A stretch of 64,000 nucleotides of DNA from Chryseobacterium nakagawai (GTDB taxonomy: Bacteria > Bacteroidota > Bacteroidia > Flavobacteriales > Weeksellaceae), in the NCBI RefSeq assembly GCF_900637665.1, contig NZ_LR134386.1:248001-312000 (forward strand). The letters are read 5' to 3'. Both the position numbers and the translations under genes were made by a program. The first letter of the stretch is position 1, and each line of letters opens with the position of its first letter. The notes beneath the pieces are model-generated. The model did not search any database. It was not told where the DNA came from and worked only from the letters and a program-made list of their open reading frames with translations. Shown here piece by piece: positions 36,027 through 44,329 of this stretch.

Positions 36027-36093
36027 TGTGATTTTGCAGAGTAAATGCGAATTAGCGAAGTAAATGCAAAAATTTGCAGAGTAGATGCGAAAA
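36027..36093 (+). repeat. Transposon left end with three tandem TnsB-like sites
   Basis: A 13-bp core occurs three times in the same orientation: GCAGAGTAAATGC (36036-36048), GCGAAGTAAATGC (36055-36067) and GCAGAGTAGATGC (36076-36088), spaced 19 and 21 bp. This matches the repeated TnsB-binding sites of Tn7 ends. Confidence 0.85.
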
Positions 36094-36120
36094 TATATCT
36101 TTAATTTAAAATAGTATAAT

Positions 36121-36315
36121 ATGAAGTACTTTTTAATTTGTCTTACATTAACAGTTGGCTGTTCTTCAAAAAATGAAACTAAGTTAATTATCGTTGCTAA
36201 AAATAAAACAATTGATAGTTTGAAAGTTGAACTTAATGATTGTAAACTACAAGCACAGATTATGGCTGATATTTTGGAAGATGAAAGAATTGAAAAACAA
36301 AAGACAAGCAAGTAA
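36121..36315 (+). CDS. Small lipoprotein with coiled coil
   Basis: 64 aa. Starts 'MKYFLICLTLTVGCSSKNE': a short signal with a Cys at residue 14 in a lipobox-like 'TVGC'. The rest is charged and helical ('IDSLKVELNDCKLQAQIMADILEDERIE'). It begins 28 bp inside the left end sites. In size and shape it resembles small coiled-coil lipoproteins such as phage spanin subunits, but nothing else supports that role. Function unknown. Confidence 0.5.
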   Translation: MKYFLICLTLTVGCSSKNETKLIIVAKNKTIDSLKVELNDCKLQAQIMADILEDERIEKQKTSK

Positions 36316-36410
36316 TATCTCATAATTATTTCGTTATAAAGAGAAATGATATGAAATATATATTGTTAATTTTGTCAGATAGGTAATTGTGTATTTGAAA
36401 AGTGAATATG

Positions 36411-37637
36411 TTATAAATCTAGCACTAAATTGGTGTTTTTGGTTACCCAATTCATTATATCTTCAGATGGCAAAAAATATGCTCTATCTAAATCCCCAGA
36501 TATTAACATGCCACACCAATTATACCCTTTTGAATCATTTGAACAAATCCAAGCTCCGGAATCCCCATCTTTTGCAGGAGGTTTCGTGATGTAATAATTC
36601 CCCAAGAAACCTATTTTTTTAGGAGATTTATTTCTTAATTCAATTAAATTTGTAAAACAAGCATATTGTAATTTAGAATTTACCTCATATACTACTTTGT
36701 ATGAGACGCACAGGCCTCCTATTACTAATTGTTTTCTTTTGTTTGTTGAACGTCCATTAAATTCTACATTCATTCCTTGATAAATTTGATTGAATTCTTT
36801 CATTCCACTAACTTTACCCAACTTATGGATTCCAAACTCACATTCTTCATCTTTGATTTTAATTAAAGCTAAATCCATATTGCCTTGAGATGTTTGGGGA
36901 TTACAGGATGCAGTAAGATCTGAAAACATAAATTCACTGCAAAATGCAACATCTCCTATCTTTCTAGTTTTTTGTTGTGAATCATAAAGTGCAGGCTGAA
37001 GGACAGATGGTTTTCCGGATTTAAATACATGAGCACAAGTTACGCCGAATATTTCACCATTTTTATCTTTCAAAAAACCGCCTAAGGTCCCAAAAACATT
37101 ACTTTTGTCCTCACTAATACTAATTCCACCAATTAATGGATCATGGGACTTCTTTGAGTTTAAAAGTACATTTCTATTTCTTTTTTCAATTACAATTGTA
37201 AAATCATTATCTTTAGAATATTCCTTAAGAATTCTTTCAAAAGATTTTTTTTCAGCATCATTAAAAATACTGATAATAACTTCAAAAGGGCTAAAATCTG
37301 ATTTATCTAAATTTTCTGGTATTCGCATTTGAAATTTTCTAATATCAGAAAGTTCTATTTTGGAGTCATAAATGTGTGATGAGCTGTAAATGTCTGACAA
37401 TGGTAGAGATAGGAAGTGTGGGTCAGATCTTATTCCCCATTTGACATATCTATGATGAGAGTAAAAAAAGTTATCAATAAAATCGTCACTCTTTCCGGTC
37501 TCAGTTAGATATTGGAATGCCAAAAATACACTTGATAAGTAAATGATATTTCCTTGGTGCCCCTCAATTGTTGAAACTTGTTCAAAAATGTTTCTTAATT
37601 TAGGATTTTCTTCAATGAAATCTAAAAATACTTGCAT
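36411..37637 (-). CDS. Trypsin-fold serine protease with novel N-terminal domain
   Basis: 408 aa, no signal peptide. Residues ~170-400 are a chymotrypsin-like domain with a full catalytic triad: His203 in 'GVTCAHVFK', Asp255 in 'GNMDLALIK' and Ser360 in 'AKDGDSGAWIC', plus the oxyanion Gly358. Residues 1-150 match nothing I know and may be a sensor or adaptor domain. Last gene of a five-gene leftward module with a membrane protein, an unknown protein and two lipoproteins. Lack of a signal peptide suggests it acts inside the cell. Proteases of this kind are recurrent effectors in bacterial defence islands. Confidence 0.75.
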   Translation of the reverse strand: MQVFLDFIEENPKLRNIFEQVSTIEGHQGNIIYLSSVFLAFQYLTETGKSDDFIDNFFYSHHRYVKWGIRSDPHFLSLPLSDIYSSSHIYDSKIELSDIRKFQMRIPENLDKSDFSPFEVIISIFNDAEKKSFERILKEYSKDNDFTIVIEKRNRNVLLNSKKSHDPLIGGISISEDKSNVFGTLGGFLKDKNGEIFGVTCAHVFKSGKPSVLQPALYDSQQKTRKIGDVAFCSEFMFSDLTASCNPQTSQGNMDLALIKIKDEECEFGIHKLGKVSGMKEFNQIYQGMNVEFNGRSTNKRKQLVIGGLCVSYKVVYEVNSKLQYACFTNLIELRNKSPKKIGFLGNYYITKPPAKDGDSGAWICSNDSKGYNWCGMLISGDLDRAYFLPSEDIMNWVTKNTNLVLDL

Positions 37638-37639
37638 GG

Positions 37640-38083
37640 TTATTTATTTAATGGTATTGCTGCGCTAATTAAACTGAATAAAATCATTATTGCTGAAGCA
37701 ATTACAGGATCAAATATTTCTGTGTCATTTGGAGAAATTGCTTTAATTATTTGTTTTCCTGTTGTAACATAAGCCCATACTAAAAAAGCAATTGTAGACA
37801 AAATTAAATGATTACGCTTAGGCTTTTCAGGATTAGCGACCTTGTTTAAATATATGGGCGTTAGAATAGTACAAATTATTAATGTTAACAAAACCAGAAT
37901 GCGTTCTGAGTTAGCATTTTTAGCTGATTCAATTATCCCAATTACTGCTAAATAACCTGCAATTATTTCACTTGGAACTAAACGAGCTACTTTGTTTAGG
38001 TAATCGTCAAGCCCTTGTTTTTCTCCATTAAATGCCTTAGGTTGATTGGGGTTAATTGTTTTTTCGTAGTATAGTCTTTCCAT
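37640..38083 (-). CDS. Four-helix inner membrane protein, unknown
   Basis: 147 aa. A polar N-terminus of about 35 residues ('KAFNGEKQGLDDYLNKVARL') is followed by four hydrophobic segments: 'IIAGYLAVIGII', 'ILVLLTLIICTILTPIYL', 'HLILSTIAFLVWAYV' and 'PVIASAIMILFSLISAAIPL'. It ends 2 bp before the protease start, so the pair is tightly linked. I know no named family. It may anchor or be the target of the protease. Confidence 0.68.
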   Translation of the reverse strand: MERLYYEKTINPNQPKAFNGEKQGLDDYLNKVARLVPSEIIAGYLAVIGIIESAKNANSERILVLLTLIICTILTPIYLNKVANPEKPKRNHLILSTIAFLVWAYVTTGKQIIKAISPNDTEIFDPVIASAIMILFSLISAAIPLNK

Positions 38084-38095
38084 TTTTTATTTTTT

Positions 38096-38491
38096 TTAAT
38101 TGCTTGGTTGTAGATCTCGTTCAAATATTTTATATTTTACTGAAGGATAATTATCAAATAAAACTCTATAAATCCAACATTTTTCGAGAACTGGATCATA
38201 TTCGGCACCAAGAATGATACCTCTCCCTTTATTATTATTAAATACAATTTGATTTATTTGGAATATTGGGGGAGTGGGGAGCCTTAATGAATTAGTGTCT
38301 AATAGCGTTTGAATATCAAATCTTGGAATTCTGTAAACTCCTTTCATTTGACCAAATTGTAATTTTGCCATTTCTAAACCACTTTTCAAAATGTAAGTAT
38401 CCTTAACATAGAATGTATTGTCTTTTTTTACAATAAAGTTTAAATCTTTAATGTTGATGTTTTTATTTGTAATAAAAGTTTTTCCCTTCAT
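38096..38491 (-). CDS. Hypothetical protein in protease/lipoprotein module
   Basis: 131 aa, no signal or membrane segment. Beta-rich look, with 'KGRGIILGAEYDPVLEKCWIYRVLFDNYPSVKYKIFERDL' (about 88-127) resembling the small SH3-like barrels that measure spacing in nucleic-acid or protein binding ('G.I......W.Y.V....'). 12 bp before the membrane protein gene and 13 bp after the lipoprotein gene, so part of the same transcript. Function unknown. Confidence 0.6.
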   Translation of the reverse strand: MKGKTFITNKNINIKDLNFIVKKDNTFYVKDTYILKSGLEMAKLQFGQMKGVYRIPRFDIQTLLDTNSLRLPTPPIFQINQIVFNNNKGRGIILGAEYDPVLEKCWIYRVLFDNYPSVKYKIFERDLQPSN

Positions 38492-38504
38492 TTCATATTA
38501 ATTT

Positions 38505-39542
38505 TTAGGTTAAATCTTTCTTTATGAATTCCCAATATTCTTGTATCCTTTTAATTGCTTCATTTAAATTTTCTCCATCTTTATTTTGGATATTTTCCAT
38601 ATTAATCTTCTCAAGTAAAAGATGAGTGTAATCCTTGTATTTTTTAGATTTTATTTCTAATTTTTTTTGATCATTTGCTAGATTCAATATTTCAGGAGAC
38701 TGTACTGGTTGTGGATTTTCGGTATTTGATTGGCTTCTTAACGGCACTCCTTGAGATGCAGCTACAAAATTAATTGTCTGAGTTAGTGTTGTAAACACGG
38801 CATTTGTAACATCGGCAGCATCCATTCTAACTCCTTTAATGGTAAAATTGTTATTATAATCACCACTTTTAACTTCCTCTTCAGGAGGATTAGATCTCAA
38901 AATATAAGCAACATCAGAATTGCCTAAAAAACTGGAAGAAACAGTCTTATTAAAAATACTTTTCCAAATTTCGTCATTGTTTTCCTTCGCAATGTAAGAT
39001 GCGATAGGATCTCCTAAAATTGGAAATCTTGATCTTGGCTTTTGTAATTTATTTATGTCGGGTACATGATCTGAAATATCAATATTAGTTCCAGCTACAT
39101 TGTATGTTTTTAGCTCATTTTTAATACTGACAATTTGCAAATATGCAATTTCACTGTAAACAGAAGCTTCTTGATATTTTTTATTTATATAAAGTGCATT
39201 TGCCTGTGATAAATATTCTGTGATCTGTATAATTTGTGGATCATATCTTTCTGAAAATTTTTTTCTATAGCTCTCTTTTACTTCATCAATGTTATCCTTT
39301 TCTCCATTTTTATTACCTAATGTGGATACAAAATCAAAAATAGTTTTTAAGATGTTTTCTTTGTCCCAGTGATCAATATATGATTGAAGTGAAATTATAG
39401 AAGCTAGAACTTGTTCTTTACCATAATCCTTGTGATTATCAGCAATTTTATCTCTATCAGCAACTTTAACAACAACTTTTAATTTACTACAACAGCTTGT
39501 AAGAATACTAACAGATAATATTAAAGTAATTATTGTTTTCAT
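38505..39542 (-). CDS. Lipoprotein of unknown function, 345 aa
   Basis: Signal 'MKTIITLILSVSILTSC' with a lipobox Cys at residue 17. The mature part is largely helical; residues ~120-150 ('YLSQANALYINKKYQEASVYSEIAYLQI') look like a TPR-type helix pair. No catalytic motif recognised. It overlaps the next upstream lipoprotein gene by 4 bp. Likely at the outer or inner membrane, facing the periplasm. Confidence 0.65.
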   Translation of the reverse strand: MKTIITLILSVSILTSCCSKLKVVVKVADRDKIADNHKDYGKEQVLASIISLQSYIDHWDKENILKTIFDFVSTLGNKNGEKDNIDEVKESYRKKFSERYDPQIIQITEYLSQANALYINKKYQEASVYSEIAYLQIVSIKNELKTYNVAGTNIDISDHVPDINKLQKPRSRFPILGDPIASYIAKENNDEIWKSIFNKTVSSSFLGNSDVAYILRSNPPEEEVKSGDYNNNFTIKGVRMDAADVTNAVFTTLTQTINFVAASQGVPLRSQSNTENPQPVQSPEILNLANDQKKLEIKSKKYKDYTHLLLEKINMENIQNKDGENLNEAIKRIQEYWEFIKKDLT

Positions 39543-40132
39543 TTATTTTCCTCTTTTATTCTTAGTGTATGAGCTAATTGTTCAATCGCTAGTTTCTTTT
39601 GCTCAACTGGTAAGTTTTCAATATCTTTTAAATAGAAATCTACGTGAGACTTTAATTGGTTAATGTCTATATCTAAGATCTCCAATTGAGAATTAATTTT
39701 CTTACTTTCTTCAGTTTTGCCTTTTTCAACAATAGAGGCTAATGAATTTAATACAGTTTGGCTCTTAGAAATTGATCCTATTTGATTTGTAATAGCTTTT
39801 GCATTTGTTGAAAATATTAATACTAACTCATTTCCTGTTTCATTTGTAAATGTGTTATTTTTGAGAATATTACCGTTTTCAGGCTGAGTAAATTCATTGA
39901 AATATGTATTAATTGCATTTTGATCAAAATAACCAGATATATATCTCGAGCTTGATAAAAAAGAATATCCAGATATCTCTACCTTATAATAATTAGGCAT
40001 GTAGCTGTTTATATAATTAGATTTTTGATTGACTTTGTCTTTGAAGTAGTGTACTTCGTAGATACTAGAACAGGATATAATGGATAACATGAGAGAGATC
40101 ACTAGTATTCCTTTTTGAATTTGTGTTTTCAT
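39539..40132 (-). CDS. Lipoprotein of unknown function, 197 aa
   Basis: First gene of the leftward five-gene module. Signal 'MKTQIQKGILVISLMLSIISC' with lipobox Cys at residue 21. The N-terminal half is beta-rich ('YYKVEISGYSFLSSSRYISG'), the C-terminal half a predicted helix/coiled coil ('KKINSQLEILDIDINQLKSH'). 4-bp overlap with the second lipoprotein gene suggests they form a complex. The 220 bp upstream holds the promoter of the module and of the divergent GNAT-like gene. Confidence 0.65.
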   Translation of the reverse strand: MKTQIQKGILVISLMLSIISCSSIYEVHYFKDKVNQKSNYINSYMPNYYKVEISGYSFLSSSRYISGYFDQNAINTYFNEFTQPENGNILKNNTFTNETGNELVLIFSTNAKAITNQIGSISKSQTVLNSLASIVEKGKTEESKKINSQLEILDIDINQLKSHVDFYLKDIENLPVEQKKLAIEQLAHTLRIKEENK

Positions 40133-40352
40133 GTTTTAAGTTATTAGTTATCATAAATATAAGTATTAATTCTTTATTAAAATAAAGTTGAATGAATTAT
40201 TTTTTATAATGTTTTAGATGACTTATAAGTTATGAAAAACTTGATAGAAGATTAATTACACTTTTGTGTTATTTTTAGAAATATGGAATTCTTACTAATA
40301 GATAATTATATCTTTAACCATTGTAATTAAAATATAAATTAAATTAATAAAT

Positions 40353-40721
40353 ATGGAATTTTATGGAGACTCAAGCAAACTTGATTTCAAAGATTATGGT
40401 GAACTTACTCTTTTTTTAGTATCGGATGATGTGTTTATAAAGGATGTATCAGGAAATCTTATTGGAGAATTCAATTTTAAAGAATTAGATTATTCTAAAG
40501 GATTTAAGCTAACTCATGCATATAGCGATAAATATGAGAAGAAGTTTAAACGAAAAGGTTTAGGTAAAGCTGCTATAGAGTATTTTAAAAGTAGTAAAGG
40601 TGTAGATGTTTATGTGTCTTTGAATTATGAGCCCCAATATGATGGAAGTCAACTTACGGGTGAAGGTGAAATATTTGTTAAAAGGATGATAGAAAAAGGT
40701 GTTTTGTTAGAATTGAATTAA
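40353..40721 (+). CDS. Small GNAT-like acetyltransferase
   Basis: 122 aa. 'KRKGLGKAAIEYFKSSKG' (about residues 68-85) resembles motif A of GNAT enzymes, where R/K-x-x-G-x-G/A binds the acetyl-CoA pyrophosphate. The part before it gives the beta strands expected of the fold, though the protein is short. Divergent from the lipoprotein module and 171 bp upstream of the RES-domain gene; a terminator lies between. The substrate is unknown. Confidence 0.5.
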   Translation: MEFYGDSSKLDFKDYGELTLFLVSDDVFIKDVSGNLIGEFNFKELDYSKGFKLTHAYSDKYEKKFKRKGLGKAAIEYFKSSKGVDVYVSLNYEPQYDGSQLTGEGEIFVKRMIEKGVLLELN

Positions 40722-40770
40722 CAAATATATGATGAAGTTTTATTTAGATGTAAATTCTTTTTAACTAATG

Positions 40771-40809
40771 AAAGGCAAAGTTCTGAAAATTACGGGACTT
40801 TGCCTTTTT
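40771..40809 (+). terminator. Terminator after GNAT-like gene
   Basis: AAAGGCAAAGT pairs with ACTTTGCCTTT, followed by TT; loop about 15 nt. Confidence 0.78.
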
Positions 40810-40892
40810 CATTTCTTTGATTATTTTGTATATCTTAGATCAACTATAATAGTCATGGAGAACTGTAAAATGTATTTATAAAACATCAAATT

Positions 40893-41837
40893 ATGGAAAT
40901 AGATCAAGTTATTGCTGAGTTAAGCAATCTAAATTTAGCAGACTACCCAGAAGGGAGAATCAGAGAATTGTTAAATGAAATTGGTGTAATCTGTTCTATG
41001 CAAGTTAACTTCCATCCTGGTAAAGTTGTGATGAGGGCAAGACCGCATGAGAATTCAACAATAAGATATAGGAGTAAAGGTGATTTTTCATTTAAACCGC
41101 AGAAATTTAATAATACATATCAAAGAGCTAGTACACCATATCATACTATGTTTTATGCGACAGCAATTCCTGATAACTTAGTTCCTGGGGAATTAGAAAA
41201 TATGAGAATTATAGGGGTAACCGAATCAATACCTGCATTAAGAGATAACTCATCTTCATTATACAAAAAGATTTCTTTCGGAAAATGGCAGGTTATTGAA
41301 GATTTACGTTTAATGGCTATTATACACAAGGATACATATTTTGGGAAGAGTAGTTATACAAGAGAACTGATGAATGCTTATAATCAAGCCACTCAAAATA
41401 TTCCAGAAGCAATATTGCAAGAGGTTCCTGATATAATAGAAAAGTCTTTTAAAATTCAAACATTTCTAGCTGATGAGTTTGCTAAGGAACAGATTTCACA
41501 TGACTATGATTATATGATTTCTGCAATATTTTCAGAAATTGCAATTAAAAAGGGTTTTGATGGAATCTTTTATCCCAGTGTTAGAGTTGGAGGAGAGGGG
41601 TTTAATATAGCAATTACACCAGAAGCAACGAAAAAACTTAAACTTATTGTAGTTGGAGAATGTTCTTTGTATAAGCATAGGGAGCATACTGTAGTAGGTA
41701 ATGATGCGATATTGGAACTGAAAGATGAAGAAGAAGATTTTGATTTGATTGATTTGCCTAATAATCACCAGAAAGAATGTCTGGAACAAATAGGATTAGA
41801 AACTCTCGAAGAATTATTAAAATATCAAAATGATTAA
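40893..41837 (+). CDS. RES-domain protein
   Basis: 314 aa. An N-terminal ~45-residue helical part precedes a RES-like domain: 'KVVMRARPHENSTIRYRSKG' (early Arg), 'RASTPYHTMFYAT' (Tyr-Thr/Ala of the active site), and 'IAIKKGFDGIFYPSVRVGGEGFNIAI' (the Gly-rich end with Pro-Ser). RES proteins include toxins that break down NAD+. Usual partners (Xre/MbcA-type antitoxins) are not next to it. It may be a stand-alone enzyme or effector of the cargo. Confidence 0.6.
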   Translation: MEIDQVIAELSNLNLADYPEGRIRELLNEIGVICSMQVNFHPGKVVMRARPHENSTIRYRSKGDFSFKPQKFNNTYQRASTPYHTMFYATAIPDNLVPGELENMRIIGVTESIPALRDNSSSLYKKISFGKWQVIEDLRLMAIIHKDTYFGKSSYTRELMNAYNQATQNIPEAILQEVPDIIEKSFKIQTFLADEFAKEQISHDYDYMISAIFSEIAIKKGFDGIFYPSVRVGGEGFNIAITPEATKKLKLIVVGECSLYKHREHTVVGNDAILELKDEEEDFDLIDLPNNHQKECLEQIGLETLEELLKYQND

Positions 41838-42118
41838 AACAAAAGGAGATATAAATAATAAGATTGTAATCTACCATAGTAATTTTTTTTGAATTTTCAA
41901 AATAGTCTTAGTGGATAACTTTTTTATGAATAAATTGTGCTTATTTTGTGAATATTTTGGCAGCAACAACAACTATTAATAAAGGGTTTATCAGAAAAAT
42001 GTTGTTTAAAAACTTGCTCTGAAGTATCTAGATGTATTTTTTTTTTTTAAATGCATGAACAATTGTTCGAATTTTTGTACATATATTTGTCTCATTAAAA
42101 AGACAATTTAATAAAAAT
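41838..42118. other. Non-coding, AT-rich
   Basis: No gene seen. It contains poly-T and a few short inverted repeats of no clear role. It separates the RES gene from the mini-gene on the other strand. Confidence 0.5.
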
Positions 42119-42143
42119 AAAAACCTCCAAAAAGGAGGCTTTT
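42119..42143 (-). terminator. Terminator of a 28-codon mini-gene
   Basis: On the minus strand, GCCTCC / GGAGG(T) stem with a five-T loop, then TTTTTATTTTTATT, 15 bp after the stop of the small frame at 42158. Confidence 0.75.
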
Positions 42144-42157
42144 AATTAGAACAGTCC

Positions 42158-42244
42158 TTATTTTTTTTTATAGCGAGACTCAACCACATTATAAAGCTGA
42201 ATAAGGATTACTAAAAGTTCTATTAAATCTGAAATATTTTCCAT
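42158..42244 (-). CDS. 28-aa hydrophobic peptide (possible type I toxin-like)
   Basis: Minus-strand frame with ATG at 42244 and TAA at 42158; product begins 'MENISDLIELLVILIQLYNV' and ends in three Lys. One membrane-type segment with acidic start and basic tail. It lies 14 nt after a perfect 9-bp hairpin and 15 nt before a strong terminator, so it looks like a stand-alone transcription unit. Its size and make-up recall small hydrophobic type I toxins; an antisense RNA is not identified. Confidence 0.45.
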   Translation of the reverse strand: MENISDLIELLVILIQLYNVVESRYKKK

Positions 42245-42258
42245 TGTGGAAAAATTAT

Positions 42259-42284
42259 AAACTCGAGGGCTCAATCTCGAGTTT
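42259..42284. promoter_or_regulatory. Perfect hairpin in leader of mini-gene
   Basis: AAACTCGAG / CTCGAGTTT with an 8-nt loop, followed on the minus strand by TTATAATTTTT, just upstream of the 28-aa frame. It could be a terminator in the other direction or a structure controlling the peptide. Confidence 0.5.
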
Positions 42285-42615
42285 ATTCTTTACCAAAGGT
42301 ATTAAAGCTTTTTTATTTTCTAAAACTTAATAGATAAAAAAGTTTTCCACATTTGCATGAAACACCTATGAATAGGGGAGTAAGAGCTAATTCTGTGTTT
42401 TTTTGTGAAATTATATGGTTGAAATAATTAAACAATATTTTATTTTTTGATATTTTAAGGGAAGTTTTAGTTAAACAAGATGCTATTTAACACTATTTCT
42501 AGAGTGTTTTCAATTTAATCTTCAAATCTAGTGGATTAAATATCTTTGGGAGCATATTAGAAGTATATTGTGGTATATCCTTTCTATTGTATATTTGAAT
42601 ACAAATTGAGATTAT
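42285..42615. other. Non-coding stretch before 58-aa gene
   Basis: AT-rich, stops in all frames, presumably holding promoters for the genes on both sides. No repeats noted. Confidence 0.4.
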
Positions 42616-42792
42616 ATGAGATTCACAGGATTAAAAGAAATAATTAGAGCTTCAGGAAAAAGAGGAGTTGTGACTTATAAAGGAAAAGATACAAGAAAAG
42701 AGTTTGATGAGAGTGTTAACCTGAAAAAAGTAAATTTAATCTCTAATTTTATTGGTAATAAAATTGAAGTAGTAGCACAGATTCTGAGCTAA
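42616..42792 (+). CDS. 58-aa protein of unknown function
   Basis: Frame from ATG 42616 to TAA 42790-42792. The product begins 'MRFTGLKEIIRASGKRGVVT' and is basic, with no membrane part. It looks like a short beta-rich polypeptide ('RGVVTYKGKDTRKEF', then 'NLKKVNLISNF'). It converges on the alkB-like gene 31 bp away. No known family. Confidence 0.45.
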   Translation: MRFTGLKEIIRASGKRGVVTYKGKDTRKEFDESVNLKKVNLISNFIGNKIEVVAQILS

Positions 42793-42823
42793 AAGGGTTA
42801 TTTTGTGTATATTTCAATTAAGA

Positions 42824-43429
42824 TTAAATTCTAAATCTAAAGGTTAAATTAATCCGTTCTTTCATAGGTATTGTGGACTTAGCAATTCTATGTTCCCAAT
42901 ACTCCTGAAGGTTGCCTTTCATAATTAGTAATGAACCATTAGTGAGTGGCAAGCTATATTTACTTTGATGATGGTCTATTTTTCTGAAATCGAAATTTCT
43001 GGATTGTCCAAGGCTTACTGAAGCAATAACTGGACGTTTGCCATACTTGCTTTCTTTATCTCTATGCCAGGCAACAGAATCGTTATTGTTCCGATATAAA
43101 TTAAGTAACACTCCATTGAAACGATATCCAAACTCTTTTTCAATTCTTTCTTTCAGAGATAGGAGTTCCGGAGTCCAGATATTGTTTTCTTTCTTCTTAT
43201 TATCTGATTCGTAAGATTCCATTGTATCTCCATACCAGGCTGTGAGACGTGGCGTTAATACAATCTTATCATACATGTTTTGTGTACGCTGTTCCCATTG
43301 AACGGTACGCAATAAATGATCTTTGAGTTCATTAGCTTCCTTTGGCTGAAGAAAATTTTCCCTGTACTCCAATAGATCTTTTGGAAATTCATAAAATTCT
43401 TCTGAATTGAATAAACTAAGTTGGTTCAT
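42824..43429 (-). CDS. alkB: AlkB-type 2-oxoglutarate/Fe(II) DNA dealkylase
   Basis: 201 aa. Iron ligands His122-x-Asp124 ('VAWHRDKE') and His180 ('YWEHRIAKS'), and the 2-oxoglutarate pair in 'ERINLTFRFR' (Arg192, Arg198). The substrate-side pattern resembles the ALKBH2/3-like subgroup, which removes methyl groups from 1-meA and 3-meC. Residues 3-7 are QLSLF, a textbook beta-clamp-binding motif. 35 bp after the repressor gene on the same strand, so likely induced with it on DNA damage. Confidence 0.88.
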   Translation of the reverse strand: MNQLSLFNSEEFYEFPKDLLEYRENFLQPKEANELKDHLLRTVQWEQRTQNMYDKIVLTPRLTAWYGDTMESYESDNKKKENNIWTPELLSLKERIEKEFGYRFNGVLLNLYRNNNDSVAWHRDKESKYGKRPVIASVSLGQSRNFDFRKIDHHQSKYSLPLTNGSLLIMKGNLQEYWEHRIAKSTIPMKERINLTFRFRI

Positions 43430-43464
43430 TGTCGATTTCTTTAAATAATTGTATTAGCAATATC

Positions 43465-44268
43465 TCATTTACAGGCTTTTTTAGGAGATGGTTTATTGGC
43501 ATTGAAAGCCATATTTTCTAACCTCTGAATATCTTTTCGTAGTTCCAGAAACATATCTTTTACATTATGATTTGTGTTATCAGGTTCAAAATCTTCAGGA
43601 AATATACCCGAAGCATATTGCCATATCTCCACAATTTCTTCTAATGGAATATCATAAGGCTGGTAAAAAGGATTATCAGCTGCTACGATAATTGATTTTT
43701 TCTTCTTAGTATTGAATCTTTTGTAAGAAATCCCATCATTGAAGGTAACAAATATGTAGCTTTTGCCAGGTTTTAGATCTTCAATATTTTCAACATACTT
43801 TCCGATAATATAAGATCCATCTTTAAAAGGAGGCATGGAATCCCCTTGAGCTGGAAAAGCCCTGTATTTTCCGTTAGCTAAAAAAGGAAGTGTAATTCTT
43901 TGCAATCCTTCAATATATTCTGGATCGCTGTAGCCGGATAAATAGCCCATTGATGCTTTCTGTGGAACGATTTCGATGCTGTTGTTTCCTAAATGGTCTA
44001 CAACAACAGGTAAGACTATTCGATTATCAGGAAGTTTCAGGATATCTTCCAATGGATATTTTCGGATATCAACAGTAAGAAGTAAATCAATACTTATATT
44101 GAAGTACTTTGAAATCTTTATTAGTACTTCGTAGGGAGCCTCTGAACGGCCACTTTCATATTTAGAGTACCGATCTCTGCTGATGATCAAAATATCATTG
44201 GCAAAAGCATGTTGGGATAAACCTCGCTTACCTCTCAAAAACCTTATGTTATCTGCAAAAATTGACAT
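43465..44268 (-). CDS. XRE/S24 (LexA/CI-like) repressor
   Basis: 267 aa from the ATG at 44268; a TTG at 44289 would put seven residues inside the operator, so the ATG is preferred. HTH domain near residues 7-60 ('GLSQHAFANDILIISRDRYSKYESG'). C-terminal S24 domain with the nucleophile Ser144 in 'AQGDSMPPF' and Lys183 in 'GISYKRF'. No Ala-Gly cleavage dipeptide is evident ahead of it, so it may be destabilised in another way. It is divergent from dinB over a palindromic operator and should repress both directions. Confidence 0.85.
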   Translation of the reverse strand: MSIFADNIRFLRGKRGLSQHAFANDILIISRDRYSKYESGRSEAPYEVLIKISKYFNISIDLLLTVDIRKYPLEDILKLPDNRIVLPVVVDHLGNNSIEIVPQKASMGYLSGYSDPEYIEGLQRITLPFLANGKYRAFPAQGDSMPPFKDGSYIIGKYVENIEDLKPGKSYIFVTFNDGISYKRFNTKKKKSIIVAADNPFYQPYDIPLEEIVEIWQYASGIFPEDFEPDNTNHNVKDMFLELRKDIQRLENMAFNANKPSPKKACK

Positions 44269-44269
44269 T

Positions 44270-44329
44270 GGGACAAATTGTACCAGCAAATATAATAATT
44301 TTGGGACAAATAGTCTCTAATTTTGTACC
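44270..44329. promoter_or_regulatory. Shared operator between repressor and dinB
   Basis: A 15-bp near-perfect palindrome GGGACAAATTGTACC at 44270-44284, directly upstream of the repressor ATG. The same half-sites recur: GGGACAA at 44303-44309 and TTGTACC at 44323-44329, right before the dinB GTG. Half-site consensus GG(G/T)ACAA. Most likely bound by the S24 repressor. Confidence 0.6.

Noticed and set aside
35811..36323. 170-aa minus-strand frame across the left transposon junction
   Set aside because: It runs opposite comM and over the end repeats; no family features. It arises by chance.
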